A stretch of DNA of 64,000 nucleotides, taken from positions 8,465-72,464 of the forward strand of contig DASVHL010000033.1 of assembly GCA_036382575.1 (NCBI GenBank), given 5' to 3'. The stretch is from UBA6022 sp036382575 (GTDB lineage Bacteria > Patescibacteriota > Saccharimonadia > Saccharimonadales > Saccharimonadaceae). Below are positions 7,682 through 16,154 of this stretch, one piece after another. A model generated the notes under the pieces. That model ran no database searches. It saw only the letters and a list, made by a program, of their open reading frames with translations, and was not told the origin of the DNA. The position numbers and the translations under genes were made by a program. The number at the start of each line of letters is the position of its first letter. Position 1 is the first letter of the stretch.

Positions 7682-8065
7682 CTAAACCGTCAAACCAAGA
7701 TGATGTTTGACACGCTCAACGACGTCACCAATCACGACCTGTGATTTCACGAGGTAATCATCAACACCGAGGGCTTCAGCACGCTCTTTATCTTTTGGCT
7801 GGCTAAGTGCGGTCAGCATAATAATGCGAATATGCGCCGTTTCAGGAGTGTTACGGAGGATGTCGAGGACATCAAAACCGCTAATCTTTGGCATCATTGC
7901 ATCGAGCAATATGAGGTCAGGTTTGTAATCAAGAGCGGCTGACAATGCTTCTTCACCATTGTTTACTTCACGGATATCAAAACCTTCTAGTTCCAAACGT
8001 GATTTATAAACGGCAGCGAGGGCAATATCATCTTCGACAAGTAGTATTTTTTTCTTTGTATCCAT
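7682..8065 (-). CDS. Single-domain response regulator (CheY-like)
   Basis: A 127-residue receiver domain with no output domain. The key residues are all present: acidic pair D12-D13, phospho-acceptor D55 in LLLDAMMP, T85 and K107. The start at 8065 is chosen because GAGGAA lies 5 nt upstream and the protein then begins directly at the first strand. It probably acts as a phosphate shuttle or protein-protein regulator. No kinase is adjacent; the nearest is the partial kinase at 1-188. It is followed by its own terminator. Confidence 0.88.
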   Translation of the reverse strand: MDTKKKILLVEDDIALAAVYKSRLELEGFDIREVNNGEEALSAALDYKPDLILLDAMMPKISGFDVLDILRNTPETAHIRIIMLTALSQPKDKERAEALGVDDYLVKSQVVIGDVVERVKHHLGLTV

Positions 8066-8116
8066 ATCTTCCTCTATAGTACTAAGAACCTGAGAAAAGC
8101 ACAACGGCCTTCCGGC

Positions 8117-9346
8117 TTAGTTCTCCCCTAGTTGTTTTTTAGCAGCATCAAGTTGTGGATCCCTGCCAGCATTCACATCCTCAGCAGTCAAATCAACTTT
8201 TTGGTTTGGCGCAATGCCCTCTTTGGTAATATTCTTGCCGTTTGGCGTATACCAACGAGCCACAGTCACCTTTAGAATAGTTCCTGCGCCAAGATCAATC
8301 ACCTTCTGAACTGTTCCTTTACCGTAGGTCTTTTCACCAATTAAGGTAGCCACTTTGTGATCCTGGAGTGCACCAGCCACAATTTCGCTGGCACTGGCGC
8401 TACTTGCGTTTACTAGTACAACCGTCGGCAGACCAGCCAAGATTGGATCACCACCCGATTTAAGCTCTTCAGTTACCTTTCCGTTGACACGTTCTGATAC
8501 CACCACTTGATCCTTGAGCCATAGCCCTGCCACGTCCTGAGCTGCTGTCAGATAGCCGCCACCGTTGCCACGAAGATCAAGGATAACCGCACGTACGTTC
8601 TGCTGTTTAAAGCTTTGGGCAGCCTGTTTGGCAAGGTTCGATGTTTCATCATCAAAACGAGAAATTGTTAGCGTACCAACACCGTTTTCGACCGATGACT
8701 GAATGCTTGGATTGTTTACGATTGCGCGAGTAATCGTAAATTCTTTTGGCTCGTTGCCACGTATAACTGACACCTTAACTGTTGTATCAACATCACCACG
8801 AATTTTTTCAACAGTTTTTGAGACAGTCCAGTCACCTGTCGATTCGCCATTAATGCCAACGATTACGTCACCAGCCATCAGACCTGCCTTAGCCGCTGGG
8901 TTACCCTCGATCACGCGAATAATGGTCGGTTGATCATTTCGCTTGCCCACCTCGGCACCAATACCACCACCGATCTTGCCCGATAGATCGTTATTGAAGT
9001 CAGAAGCTTCCTTAGCGTCCATAAAGACCGTGTATTGATCACCTGCGGCGGCAACCATGCCACGGCTCGCTCCATCAATTAGCTTAGCCTCATCCAATTG
9101 ACCATCGTAGTTTGCCTTTAGCTGCTGATAAGCCTTCTGGACAGTTGCTAAATCAAGCGTGCCAGTTTCAACCTTGAACCCAAGTACTGGCGCGATAACA
9201 CTCAGGATCTCATTGCCGCGCGTACCCGCTACAAAGCTAATAACTGCAACAATTGCGATGGTTAAGAAATAAATATTTTTTGATATTCCGGTGGTGGCGC
9301 GCTCTAAAGGCGTCGCCATAGACTGTTGGTTGGATGACACGGACAT
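8117..9346 (-). CDS. C-terminal processing peptidase (S41 family, Ctp)
   Basis: A 409-residue protein with an N-terminal membrane anchor (about residues 22-42), a PDZ domain (around GGIGAEV to AGLMAGDVIVGING) and an S41 serine peptidase domain. The catalytic serine is in VNASSASASE and the lysine in GEKTYGKGTVQ. Such proteases act on the outer face of the membrane and regulate wall hydrolases or degrade tagged proteins. It lies directly downstream of the PcsB-like hydrolase and ftsEX. The ATG at 9346 is used; a GTG two codons later (9340) has better spacing to GAGGGG and may be the true start. Confidence 0.88.
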   Translation of the reverse strand: MSVSSNQQSMATPLERATTGISKNIYFLTIAIVAVISFVAGTRGNEILSVIAPVLGFKVETGTLDLATVQKAYQQLKANYDGQLDEAKLIDGASRGMVAAAGDQYTVFMDAKEASDFNNDLSGKIGGGIGAEVGKRNDQPTIIRVIEGNPAAKAGLMAGDVIVGINGESTGDWTVSKTVEKIRGDVDTTVKVSVIRGNEPKEFTITRAIVNNPSIQSSVENGVGTLTISRFDDETSNLAKQAAQSFKQQNVRAVILDLRGNGGGYLTAAQDVAGLWLKDQVVVSERVNGKVTEELKSGGDPILAGLPTVVLVNASSASASEIVAGALQDHKVATLIGEKTYGKGTVQKVIDLGAGTILKVTVARWYTPNGKNITKEGIAPNQKVDLTAEDVNAGRDPQLDAAKKQLGEN

Positions 9347-9384
9347 TCCCCTCTGTTGGTTTACTATAAAATACCTCTTATAAT

Positions 9385-9415
9385 TATAGCGCACCCCGTC
9401 GAGGAGTGCGCTATA
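9385..9415. other. Intergenic hairpin downstream of the CHAP hydrolase gene
   Basis: Perfect 10-bp arms TATAGCGCAC (9385-9394) and GTGCGCTATA (9406-9415) with an 11-nt loop. No clear T tract follows on the minus strand, so it may be a weak terminator or an mRNA-stabilising stem between the two genes. Confidence 0.5.
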
Positions 9416-9441
9416 AAAACCATAATCACATTATTTACTGT

Positions 9442-10674
9442 TTACGGGAATCGGAGTAAGACGACGCCAGAATTTTTAACATCCATTGTGCTGTATTGAC
9501 CAGTGCCATAGAAGTTGTACTGACTGACGTGCATCCAGTCGCCATTAACTGATTCGACAATCATCACGTGACCGATTGGCGCAAAGTTACCTGAAGCTGG
9601 CAGGACGACGACGTCACCTGGCTGTGGATCGTAAACGCGGTAGGCGCCGCTGTATGCAGGTGCACTGCGTGGCCAATCCATAGCGTTACCTTGCCCACGG
9701 AAGCCATTAACCTGCTTGCCGAAACGGTACTGCAATGCCCATGCCACATAGCTAACACATTCACGGTTATACAACTGCCATTCATCGACAATCGCATCGT
9801 GACCAAAGCTACAGTAGTTGCGGCCTTGAACTGGACTATAGCCGTACCCACCGCCACAAGCACCAAGATTACCACTCCAGTTTGTATACTGGAAGCTACC
9901 AACCACACCAGATTGCCCACCACCAGGTCCACTGAGTAGGCTGCGATAATACGCTGCCTGGCGAGCAGACGCATCAGACATCTGCTGTTGAGCTGCACCA
10001 ATCAATGATTGATAGGCCGCTTCTTCACCCTTGGTTTGATCAAGAAGAACTTGCTGCTGTTGCTGATTTGCCGCTAATGCGTTACGTTGAACAGTTTGAT
10101 TTGCGAGCACTGCTTCGACTTCAGTCTTTGCCTTGCCTAGCTTCACTTTTTCATCATTAATAGTCTTAATAATATCTTGGAGTTGATCACTCTGTGAAGC
10201 TTGTAGCGATTGTTTATCAACGTATTCGCTAATATTCTTGCTGCTCGCTAGCATCTCAAGTGGTGATACACTATCACCGACATAGCGGTCCGCAAGGACG
10301 ACACCGAGCGCTATCTTGCTGTCAGCAATCTTTTGCTCAGCAGCCTTGATATCTTCTTGTAATTTATCAAACTTGGTCTGGTTAAGGTCGATCTGTGTCT
10401 GGATGATGTTTTTCTGAACTTCTAATTCATTTACCGCAGCCTGCAAGCTACCAATCTGTACCTGCAATGCACCGGCCTGTTGTTTGTACTGGTTAATTTT
10501 TGACTGCAATGCGTTGATCTGATCATCAAATGGATCAGCATGCACTTTCGGCATCAACGCGAGAGGCGTCGCAACGCTCATAACGACAGCAGTGGCAACA
10601 AGCGCAAACTTGGTGAGTAACCCTGATGTAACTGGTGTGGCGGACCGTTGCTTCATTACTTTCAATCCTAGCAT
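9442..10674 (-). CDS. PcsB-like CHAP-domain peptidoglycan hydrolase
   Basis: A 410-residue exported protein. A signal peptide ends near residue 46 (KVHA). A long coiled coil (about 50-240) carries the PcsB-type segment VLADRYVGDSVSPLEMLAS. The C-terminal CHAP domain (about 290-405) has its catalytic cysteine in NRECVSYVAWAL and histidine in IGHVMIVESV. In streptococci, PcsB is recruited and activated by FtsEX to split septal peptidoglycan. The same partnership is inferred here because ftsX and ftsE lie immediately upstream, 44 nt away. AAGGAG precedes the ATG. Confidence 0.9.
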   Translation of the reverse strand: MLGLKVMKQRSATPVTSGLLTKFALVATAVVMSVATPLALMPKVHADPFDDQINALQSKINQYKQQAGALQVQIGSLQAAVNELEVQKNIIQTQIDLNQTKFDKLQEDIKAAEQKIADSKIALGVVLADRYVGDSVSPLEMLASSKNISEYVDKQSLQASQSDQLQDIIKTINDEKVKLGKAKTEVEAVLANQTVQRNALAANQQQQQVLLDQTKGEEAAYQSLIGAAQQQMSDASARQAAYYRSLLSGPGGGQSGVVGSFQYTNWSGNLGACGGGYGYSPVQGRNYCSFGHDAIVDEWQLYNRECVSYVAWALQYRFGKQVNGFRGQGNAMDWPRSAPAYSGAYRVYDPQPGDVVVLPASGNFAPIGHVMIVESVNGDWMHVSQYNFYGTGQYSTMDVKNSGVVLLRFP

Positions 10675-10718
10675 AAGCAGTATCTCCTTGTCAATTTATG
10701 TGTTATCTGTTAAAAGTA

Positions 10719-11699
10719 TTAAATCTTTAAATATCGTCGTGTTGCGAGTAGTGATGAAATCACGCCAATCAGACCACCCAGGAAGATCATACCGAGTACA
10801 ACAAACCCAATATATGTCGTTGTCATTTCAAGAGTACTCTGGACACTTACCCCGTAGCTGAGTAATTTTTCGCTTGAAGCCTGCAAAAGAATAACACCTA
10901 GAACAGTTGCAATGACTGCTGCAATAAATCCGTAGACAACTGCCTCAACAAGGAATGGACCGCGGATAAAGCTTCCATCAGCGCCAATCAATTTCATCAT
11001 CTGAATTTCATCTTTGCGGTTAAAAATGGCCATGCGAATGGTATTAAAGACAATAAGTGATGAGATAGCGACGAAGACAATACTGGCAACCAACCCGGCC
11101 TTTTCGGCAAAGCCTACCCAGCGGCCAATATTGGCAATAGCAGACTTACGCTCGCCAGCAAACGATGGTTTACGATTTGCATCAATATTAGCCTTTACTG
11201 TGGCGTCTTGTTTTACAAACGCCTCTAATTCTTTGGTGTCATTAATATCAACGAGTTTGACACGGAATGTGCCCGGGAAACGATTCGTCGACTCATTCAA
11301 TGCATTCAACACACCGGCATCGTCATTATTAGCTTCAGCGAAATTGTCACGTGCCTCTTTCGGAGTAATGTAGTCCACGCCCTTCACGGTGCTGAGTTTA
11401 GTAAGACCAGACTCAATCTTTTTGACATCTTCATCTTTAATATCAGTGTTGAGATAGATAGACATGTCGACGTTATCTCGAATAACACCCACAGTATCAA
11501 GCAAGACATTACGGGCGGCTAATGTCGTAAAGACAACCAGTAATGTAATCGTCATAACAGCAGTTGCTGCAATTGTCAGCCACGCATTACGGCTAAAATT
11601 ATTTACGCCATAACGGCACATACGAACAAAGGTAAGCCATTGGCGACGGTTGCGCTTTTGTTGAGCAAACGCTTTGGCGTCTAGTTTTCGTTTGCTCAT
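10719..11699 (-). CDS. ftsX: Cell division protein FtsX
   Basis: A 326-residue ABC-type membrane protein with the FtsX layout: a cytoplasmic N-terminus, a first membrane segment at about residues 38-62, a large extracytoplasmic domain (about 65-205), then three membrane segments up to the C-terminus. The conserved NTIRMAIFNRKDEIQMMKLIGA follows the second segment. FtsX transmits ATP hydrolysis by FtsE to wall hydrolases outside the cell. Its ATG overlaps the ftsE stop (ATGA). Confidence 0.93.
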   Translation of the reverse strand: MSKRKLDAKAFAQQKRNRRQWLTFVRMCRYGVNNFSRNAWLTIAATAVMTITLLVVFTTLAARNVLLDTVGVIRDNVDMSIYLNTDIKDEDVKKIESGLTKLSTVKGVDYITPKEARDNFAEANNDDAGVLNALNESTNRFPGTFRVKLVDINDTKELEAFVKQDATVKANIDANRKPSFAGERKSAIANIGRWVGFAEKAGLVASIVFVAISSLIVFNTIRMAIFNRKDEIQMMKLIGADGSFIRGPFLVEAVVYGFIAAVIATVLGVILLQASSEKLLSYGVSVQSTLEMTTTYIGFVVLGMIFLGGLIGVISSLLATRRYLKI

Positions 11700-12379
11700 T
11701 GTTTGTAGCTCCCCTCTGCTTGATCACTGCTGATCTTACCGTGTTCAAGTGTAACAACGCGGCGTTTTAACTTGTTCACGATCTCAACGTTGTGTGTCGT
11801 TAGTAGTACTGTTGTTCCATATTTGTTGATTTTTTCCAATAGACGAACAATATCCCAGCTGTGTTTTGGATCCAAGTTACCGGTCGGCTCATCTGCGATC
11901 AGAATCTTTGGCTGACGCACAACGGCACGAGCAATCGCGACACGCTGACGCTCACCACCAGATAACTGGTGCGGAAAGTTCTTTTCCTTGCCAACAAGTC
12001 CAACTAGTTCAATCACCTTTGGTACGGTATTCTTAATTTCGCGGTTGGTCATACCAGCAATTTCAAGTGCGAAAGCAATATTTTCAAAAACTGTACGCTG
12101 CGGCAATAGTTTAAAGTCCTGGAAAACCACACCAATTTTGCGACGCAGTAGTGGAATATGCTTATCCTTTAGCGTGTCGTAGTCTATACCGCCAACGACG
12201 ATCTTACCACTAGTCGGTTTTTCCTCACGAGTTAACAAACGCAGTAGCGTTGTCTTGCCTGCACCACTGGTCCCTACCAAAATGACAAACTCTTTTGGTT
12301 CAACGTGAAGGCTGATTCGGTTCAGTGCCGGTTTTAAATCTTTACCGTACGACTTGGTGACGCGATCTAATAGAATCAT
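11696..12379 (-). CDS. ftsE: Cell division ATP-binding protein FtsE
   Basis: A 227-residue ABC ATPase with Walker A GTSGAGKTTLL, signature LSGGERQRVAIARA, Walker B ILIADEPTGNLD and the switch histidine in TTHNVEIV. It pairs with FtsX at the division site. The ATG at 12379 is chosen because the protein then begins at the standard MILLDRVTKSYG. A TATAAT box lies only 10 nt upstream and there is no Shine-Dalgarno, so the mRNA is leaderless or nearly so. Confidence 0.95.
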   Translation of the reverse strand: MILLDRVTKSYGKDLKPALNRISLHVEPKEFVILVGTSGAGKTTLLRLLTREEKPTSGKIVVGGIDYDTLKDKHIPLLRRKIGVVFQDFKLLPQRTVFENIAFALEIAGMTNREIKNTVPKVIELVGLVGKEKNFPHQLSGGERQRVAIARAVVRQPKILIADEPTGNLDPKHSWDIVRLLEKINKYGTTVLLTTHNVEIVNKLKRRVVTLEHGKISSDQAEGSYKQ

Positions 12380-12389
12380 TACTTTAGTT

Positions 12390-12398
12390 ATTATAGCA
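12390..12398 (-). promoter_or_regulatory. Extended -10 promoter of ftsE
   Basis: TATAAT (12390-12395) is preceded by TGC, an extended -10 motif, on the minus strand. The gap to the ATG is 10 nt. No good -35 is visible, as expected for an extended -10 promoter. Confidence 0.6.
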
Positions 12399-12445
12399 TA
12401 AGAAGGACGGACGCAAACGGTCCTCTCCACTACTTATGCACAGGC

Positions 12446-13531
12446 CTAGTGACTATTAAGATTTGCTTCCAGATACGCAGTCATAAATCCATCAATCTTG
12501 CCATCGAGTACACCGCTAGCGTCACGGTCCTCATGTTTTGTGCGCGTATCTTTGACCATCGTGTAGGGATGCAGTACATAATTACGGATTTGACTTCCCC
12601 AACTAGCAGATTCATTTGCCTGTAAGTCACTGATATTTTCAGCGTGCTGCTCGAGCTGTAATTGCGCTAATTTTGAACGCAGGATTTTCATCGCCGTTTC
12701 TTTGTTCTGCAGCTGCGAACGCTCGTTTTGAATTGCCACAACGATGCCGGTTGGAATATGCGTCACACGAACCGCACTATCTGTTGTATTAACCGACTGA
12801 CCGCCATGACCACCAGCCCTATACACATCAATCTTGAGATCCTTGTCGTCAATCGCCACTTCATCCGGTGTATTGATCTGCGGCAAGATATCAACGAGCG
12901 CAAAGCTCGTTTGACGAAGGTTATCGCTATTAAATGGACTCAGACGCACCAAACGATGCACACCATTTTCTGAGCGTAGTTTTCCGTAGGCATATGGACC
13001 AGTTAGTTCAATGACGCTACTCTTAATACCAGCCTCATCCGCCGCAGAACGTTCAACAATGGTCGTTTGCATACCAGCCTTTTCCGCCCAGCGAAGATAC
13101 ATCCGCTCGAGCATCTCGGTCCAGTCCTGTGCGTCAGTACCGCCCGCCCCGGCGCTCAAACGAATAATTGCGTTGTGGTCGTCGTACTGACCATTGAACA
13201 GTAGTTCCTTTTTACGCTCAGCTAATTCAGACTCCAGTGCGGTCAACTGCGTATCAAATTCTTTTGCAAGGCTGTCGTCACCCAGCTCCATCAATTCGCG
13301 CATATCATCAACCTGACTACGAAGGATATGCCACGGCTCTACCATTGACTGTAGGGCTGCCGCCTGTTTGCTTTTCTCTTGCGCATAGGCAGGATTGTTC
13401 CAGATTTCAGGCGAAGCTAACTCTGTCTCAACAGCACTCAGCTGGGTTGCTTTGGCATCAATCGCCAGCTGTTCATACGCGGCCATGATTGAATCACGCA
13501 GTACGTCGAGACGTTTTACCAGCGGCTGCAT
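12446..13531 (-). CDS. prfB: Peptide chain release factor 2
   Basis: A 361-residue class I release factor. The SPF tripeptide at residues 198-200 identifies RF2, which reads UAA and UGA, and GGQ at 243-245 is the hydrolysis motif. The reading frame is continuous from an ATG with GAGGAA upstream, so the programmed +1 frameshift found in most prfB genes is absent. With prfA at 34961, both factors are present and UGA is a stop in this organism. It starts 2 nt after murD and lies between murD and ftsE. Confidence 0.96.
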   Translation of the reverse strand: MQPLVKRLDVLRDSIMAAYEQLAIDAKATQLSAVETELASPEIWNNPAYAQEKSKQAAALQSMVEPWHILRSQVDDMRELMELGDDSLAKEFDTQLTALESELAERKKELLFNGQYDDHNAIIRLSAGAGGTDAQDWTEMLERMYLRWAEKAGMQTTIVERSAADEAGIKSSVIELTGPYAYGKLRSENGVHRLVRLSPFNSDNLRQTSFALVDILPQINTPDEVAIDDKDLKIDVYRAGGHGGQSVNTTDSAVRVTHIPTGIVVAIQNERSQLQNKETAMKILRSKLAQLQLEQHAENISDLQANESASWGSQIRNYVLHPYTMVKDTRTKHEDRDASGVLDGKIDGFMTAYLEANLNSH

Positions 13532-13533
13532 AC

Positions 13534-14835
13534 TTATGATTCCTCTAGTTTTTCAACAGCAGCAATGAATTGATCACCGCGATCGCCATAGTTCTTGAAC
13601 ATATCAAAGCTCGCACTTGCTGGACTTAGGATAACAACATCGCCTGATTGTGCACGCATAGCAGCAGCCTTAACAAAATCACCCATATTGATTGAATCGA
13701 CGTAGGTAACTGCCGCACCCGCTGCCTTGGCTTGCAACAATTCTTTAATCTTTACACCTGTTCGACCCACCGTTATAACAGCCCGCACTGTGTCGCTAGC
13801 AATAATTTCATCAACTAAATCAGTGTAGTCAGCCCCTTTGTCTGATCCACCCAAAATAAGCACTTTCGGCGCATCAAAAGCATGAATAGCCGCAATGGCA
13901 CTGCCAGGAGTTGTTGCAATGCTATCGTCGAAATATGCAACTTCCTGAACATTACGTACAAACCTTAGCCGGTGCGGCAGACCGGTGAACGAGCTTAATC
14001 CCATTTCAATAGCCTCTGGTGTTACCGTATTATCCAATGCTAATACGGCTGTGATCGCCGCACAGGCATTATCTTGATTATGATAACCCGGAAGCCTCAG
14101 AGCCTCAAGCGAACATAGGGCCTGATTGGCATAATAGAATTGCCCCTCTTGAACCCGGACAGATTGCTCTGTTTGATACGGAATTTGCTGTGCAGTAGAA
14201 AGTCTAGCAATCTGTGTAGATGATTGGTTAGACGCATTGTAAATTACATAATCTGCCGCTGTTTGATAGCGCGCGATATTCGCTTTGGCCTGAACGTAAT
14301 TCTCGAAGTCACGGTGAACATCGAGGTGATCTGCTTCAATCATCAGCACCACTGCAACGTGTGGCGACCGTTCGACGTCCCATAATTGAAAACTGCTCAG
14401 TTCATACACGACAATATCATCGGCGTGAACATCAGCTAAGGTGTCGAGTGCCGGAACGCCAATATTGCCAACGAGATGAACAGTTTTGCCCGCAGAACGA
14501 AGCATACTAGTAATCAGGCTACTAGTCGTCCCCTTACCCTTGCTGCCAGTGACGCCGATAATAGGTGCGGGGCATTTTTCAAAGAATTCATTTGTTGCAG
14601 ACCACACTTTTCCATCAGTCTTAATTTTATGTGGCGCAAGTCCAGCGGTGCGAATCACCAAATCATAACCATTAAGTTTAGCAAACGCGTCTTCACCCAC
14701 GATCAATGAGGCATCGACAGGCACAGGATGTGATGGTTGGTGTTCGTCAACAATCACAACTTGATTGTCGGACGTATTCCAATAGCGATAGCTCGATTCA
14801 CCTTCTACGCCGTAGCCTGCAATTGCGATCTTCAT
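13534..14835 (-). CDS. murD: UDP-N-acetylmuramoylalanine--D-glutamate ligase
   Basis: A 433-residue Mur ligase that adds D-glutamate to UDP-MurNAc-L-Ala in cytoplasmic peptidoglycan synthesis. The N-terminal Rossmann-like domain starts MKIAIAGYGVEG. The ATP loop GVTGSKGKGTTS lies at about residues 94-106, and HNQDNACAAI and the C-terminal LGGSDKGADY are typical of MurD. The D-glutamate would come from MurI, encoded at 61168. It lies in an operon with the M16 peptidase upstream (9 nt) and prfB downstream (2 nt). Confidence 0.94.
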   Translation of the reverse strand: MKIAIAGYGVEGESSYRYWNTSDNQVVIVDEHQPSHPVPVDASLIVGEDAFAKLNGYDLVIRTAGLAPHKIKTDGKVWSATNEFFEKCPAPIIGVTGSKGKGTTSSLITSMLRSAGKTVHLVGNIGVPALDTLADVHADDIVVYELSSFQLWDVERSPHVAVVLMIEADHLDVHRDFENYVQAKANIARYQTAADYVIYNASNQSSTQIARLSTAQQIPYQTEQSVRVQEGQFYYANQALCSLEALRLPGYHNQDNACAAITAVLALDNTVTPEAIEMGLSSFTGLPHRLRFVRNVQEVAYFDDSIATTPGSAIAAIHAFDAPKVLILGGSDKGADYTDLVDEIIASDTVRAVITVGRTGVKIKELLQAKAAGAAVTYVDSINMGDFVKAAAMRAQSGDVVILSPASASFDMFKNYGDRGDQFIAAVEKLEES

Positions 14836-14844
14836 AACTCTAGT

Positions 14845-16131
14845 TTACTCCGACTGGAAAAGAGTCGCTAATTTATCGTTTAATTCTACGATCTCTTCTT
14901 TTTCGCCGCTACTTACACCGGCCAAAACCCAGGCGTTACTGCCAATAAATTCACGAGCAGTACTGATGATGCATTCACGGGTTGTTTTACGGATCGAATC
15001 AGGTACTTTTTCGTAATCTTTCACGATACCATCTGCAAAATAACGACCGGTGTAAAAATTGCTAATCTGCGCAACGGTCTGCGCACCCATTTGATAGCGT
15101 CCGAGTGCATAGGATTTTGCTGCAACGAGTTCGTCTTCGGTGATATTACCGTCGAGAACATGTTTGACTTCGCTTACGATAATGTCGAATAACGCACCTG
15201 ATGTTTCAAGATTCACCTGACCACCAAAATCCCAGCTACTATCATGGAACCCAACTGATGTGTCGGAAAAGACACCATACGCCAGTCCCTTTTTACGGGC
15301 GGCGCCATAAATACGCGAGTGCATCGTCCCAGTCAGAATCTGATCAAGGCAGTTCATCGCCTCAGCCTCTTCATCATTTAATTCACGTGGCATGGTAATT
15401 GAAAGACCAAATGTAAGGTTCGAAGCTTCTTTGCGACGAATCAATGTTGGGTTCGCACTTGAAAGAATGTCTTTTGGTACTGCAAAGCGTTCACCAGCCG
15501 GCAGTTCCCAATCTTCTAATTGACGACGAATTTCAGTCATGCGACCCTTTAACTTACCGGCAATCACAAAGCACATATTATTAGCCGTATGCGTACGCTT
15601 GTGATGTTCGCGAATATCCGCTAGGCTCACATTTTGAATCGTCTGCAGTCGCTGCCAGAATGTATAGACATCCTCACCCAGGAGCTGCTGAATTTTTGGC
15701 CAAAGTACCCGGTTGTGATTATTTAAATAACCAGTGAGTTCGCTCTTAACATTGCCCTTTTCAGCCTCAAGCTCTTCTTTATTAAAGCGTGGCTGACAAA
15801 TCGCCACACGCTGCAACGCAAAGATACGCTCCCACTCAAAATCTGCGCAGTCAGCTACGTAGACCATCGAAAGATCGCTAGTATAGGCATTGTGATAGGC
15901 ACCGTTTTTAGTAAAATCAGCCTCGTATTCATGCTCTGATTTATATTTAGCATTGGCACCGAATGCCATGTGCTCCATGATGTGAGCAGTTTCGTAGATG
16001 TCTTTATTGCGGACATAACGATTACCAGCACGGAACTGAAATTGAAAGCTCATCACAGTAGCGCCGGGAATATCAATAAAAAGACCGCGGGCTCCGTTTT
16101 TTAATCGCACTTCTTGAACGGTGTGTTTCAT
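14845..16131 (-). CDS. M16 family zinc peptidase (insulinase-like)
   Basis: A 428-residue protein with the inverted zinc motif HIMEH (residues 50-54) and the distal glutamate in EAEKGNVKSEL, so both metal and catalytic residues are intact. It has the two homologous halves of a single-chain M16B peptidase (mitochondrial processing peptidase type). No signal peptide is seen, so it is probably cytoplasmic and may clear small peptides. It is inserted between secA and murD, and the order suggests co-transcription rather than a shared role. AGGAAG precedes the start. Confidence 0.88.
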   Translation of the reverse strand: MKHTVQEVRLKNGARGLFIDIPGATVMSFQFQFRAGNRYVRNKDIYETAHIMEHMAFGANAKYKSEHEYEADFTKNGAYHNAYTSDLSMVYVADCADFEWERIFALQRVAICQPRFNKEELEAEKGNVKSELTGYLNNHNRVLWPKIQQLLGEDVYTFWQRLQTIQNVSLADIREHHKRTHTANNMCFVIAGKLKGRMTEIRRQLEDWELPAGERFAVPKDILSSANPTLIRRKEASNLTFGLSITMPRELNDEEAEAMNCLDQILTGTMHSRIYGAARKKGLAYGVFSDTSVGFHDSSWDFGGQVNLETSGALFDIIVSEVKHVLDGNITEDELVAAKSYALGRYQMGAQTVAQISNFYTGRYFADGIVKDYEKVPDSIRKTTRECIISTAREFIGSNAWVLAGVSSGEKEEIVELNDKLATLFQSE

Positions 16132-16154
16132 ATGTATTTACTTCCTACCACCCG

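Noticed and set aside
9385..9415. Riboswitch before the ctp gene
   Set aside because: Only one simple hairpin is present and there is no further conserved structure; it is more likely an mRNA end or spacer stem.
12446..14835. UGA recoding
   Set aside because: RF2 is present and genes such as ftsE end in TGA at the expected length, so UGA is a stop.
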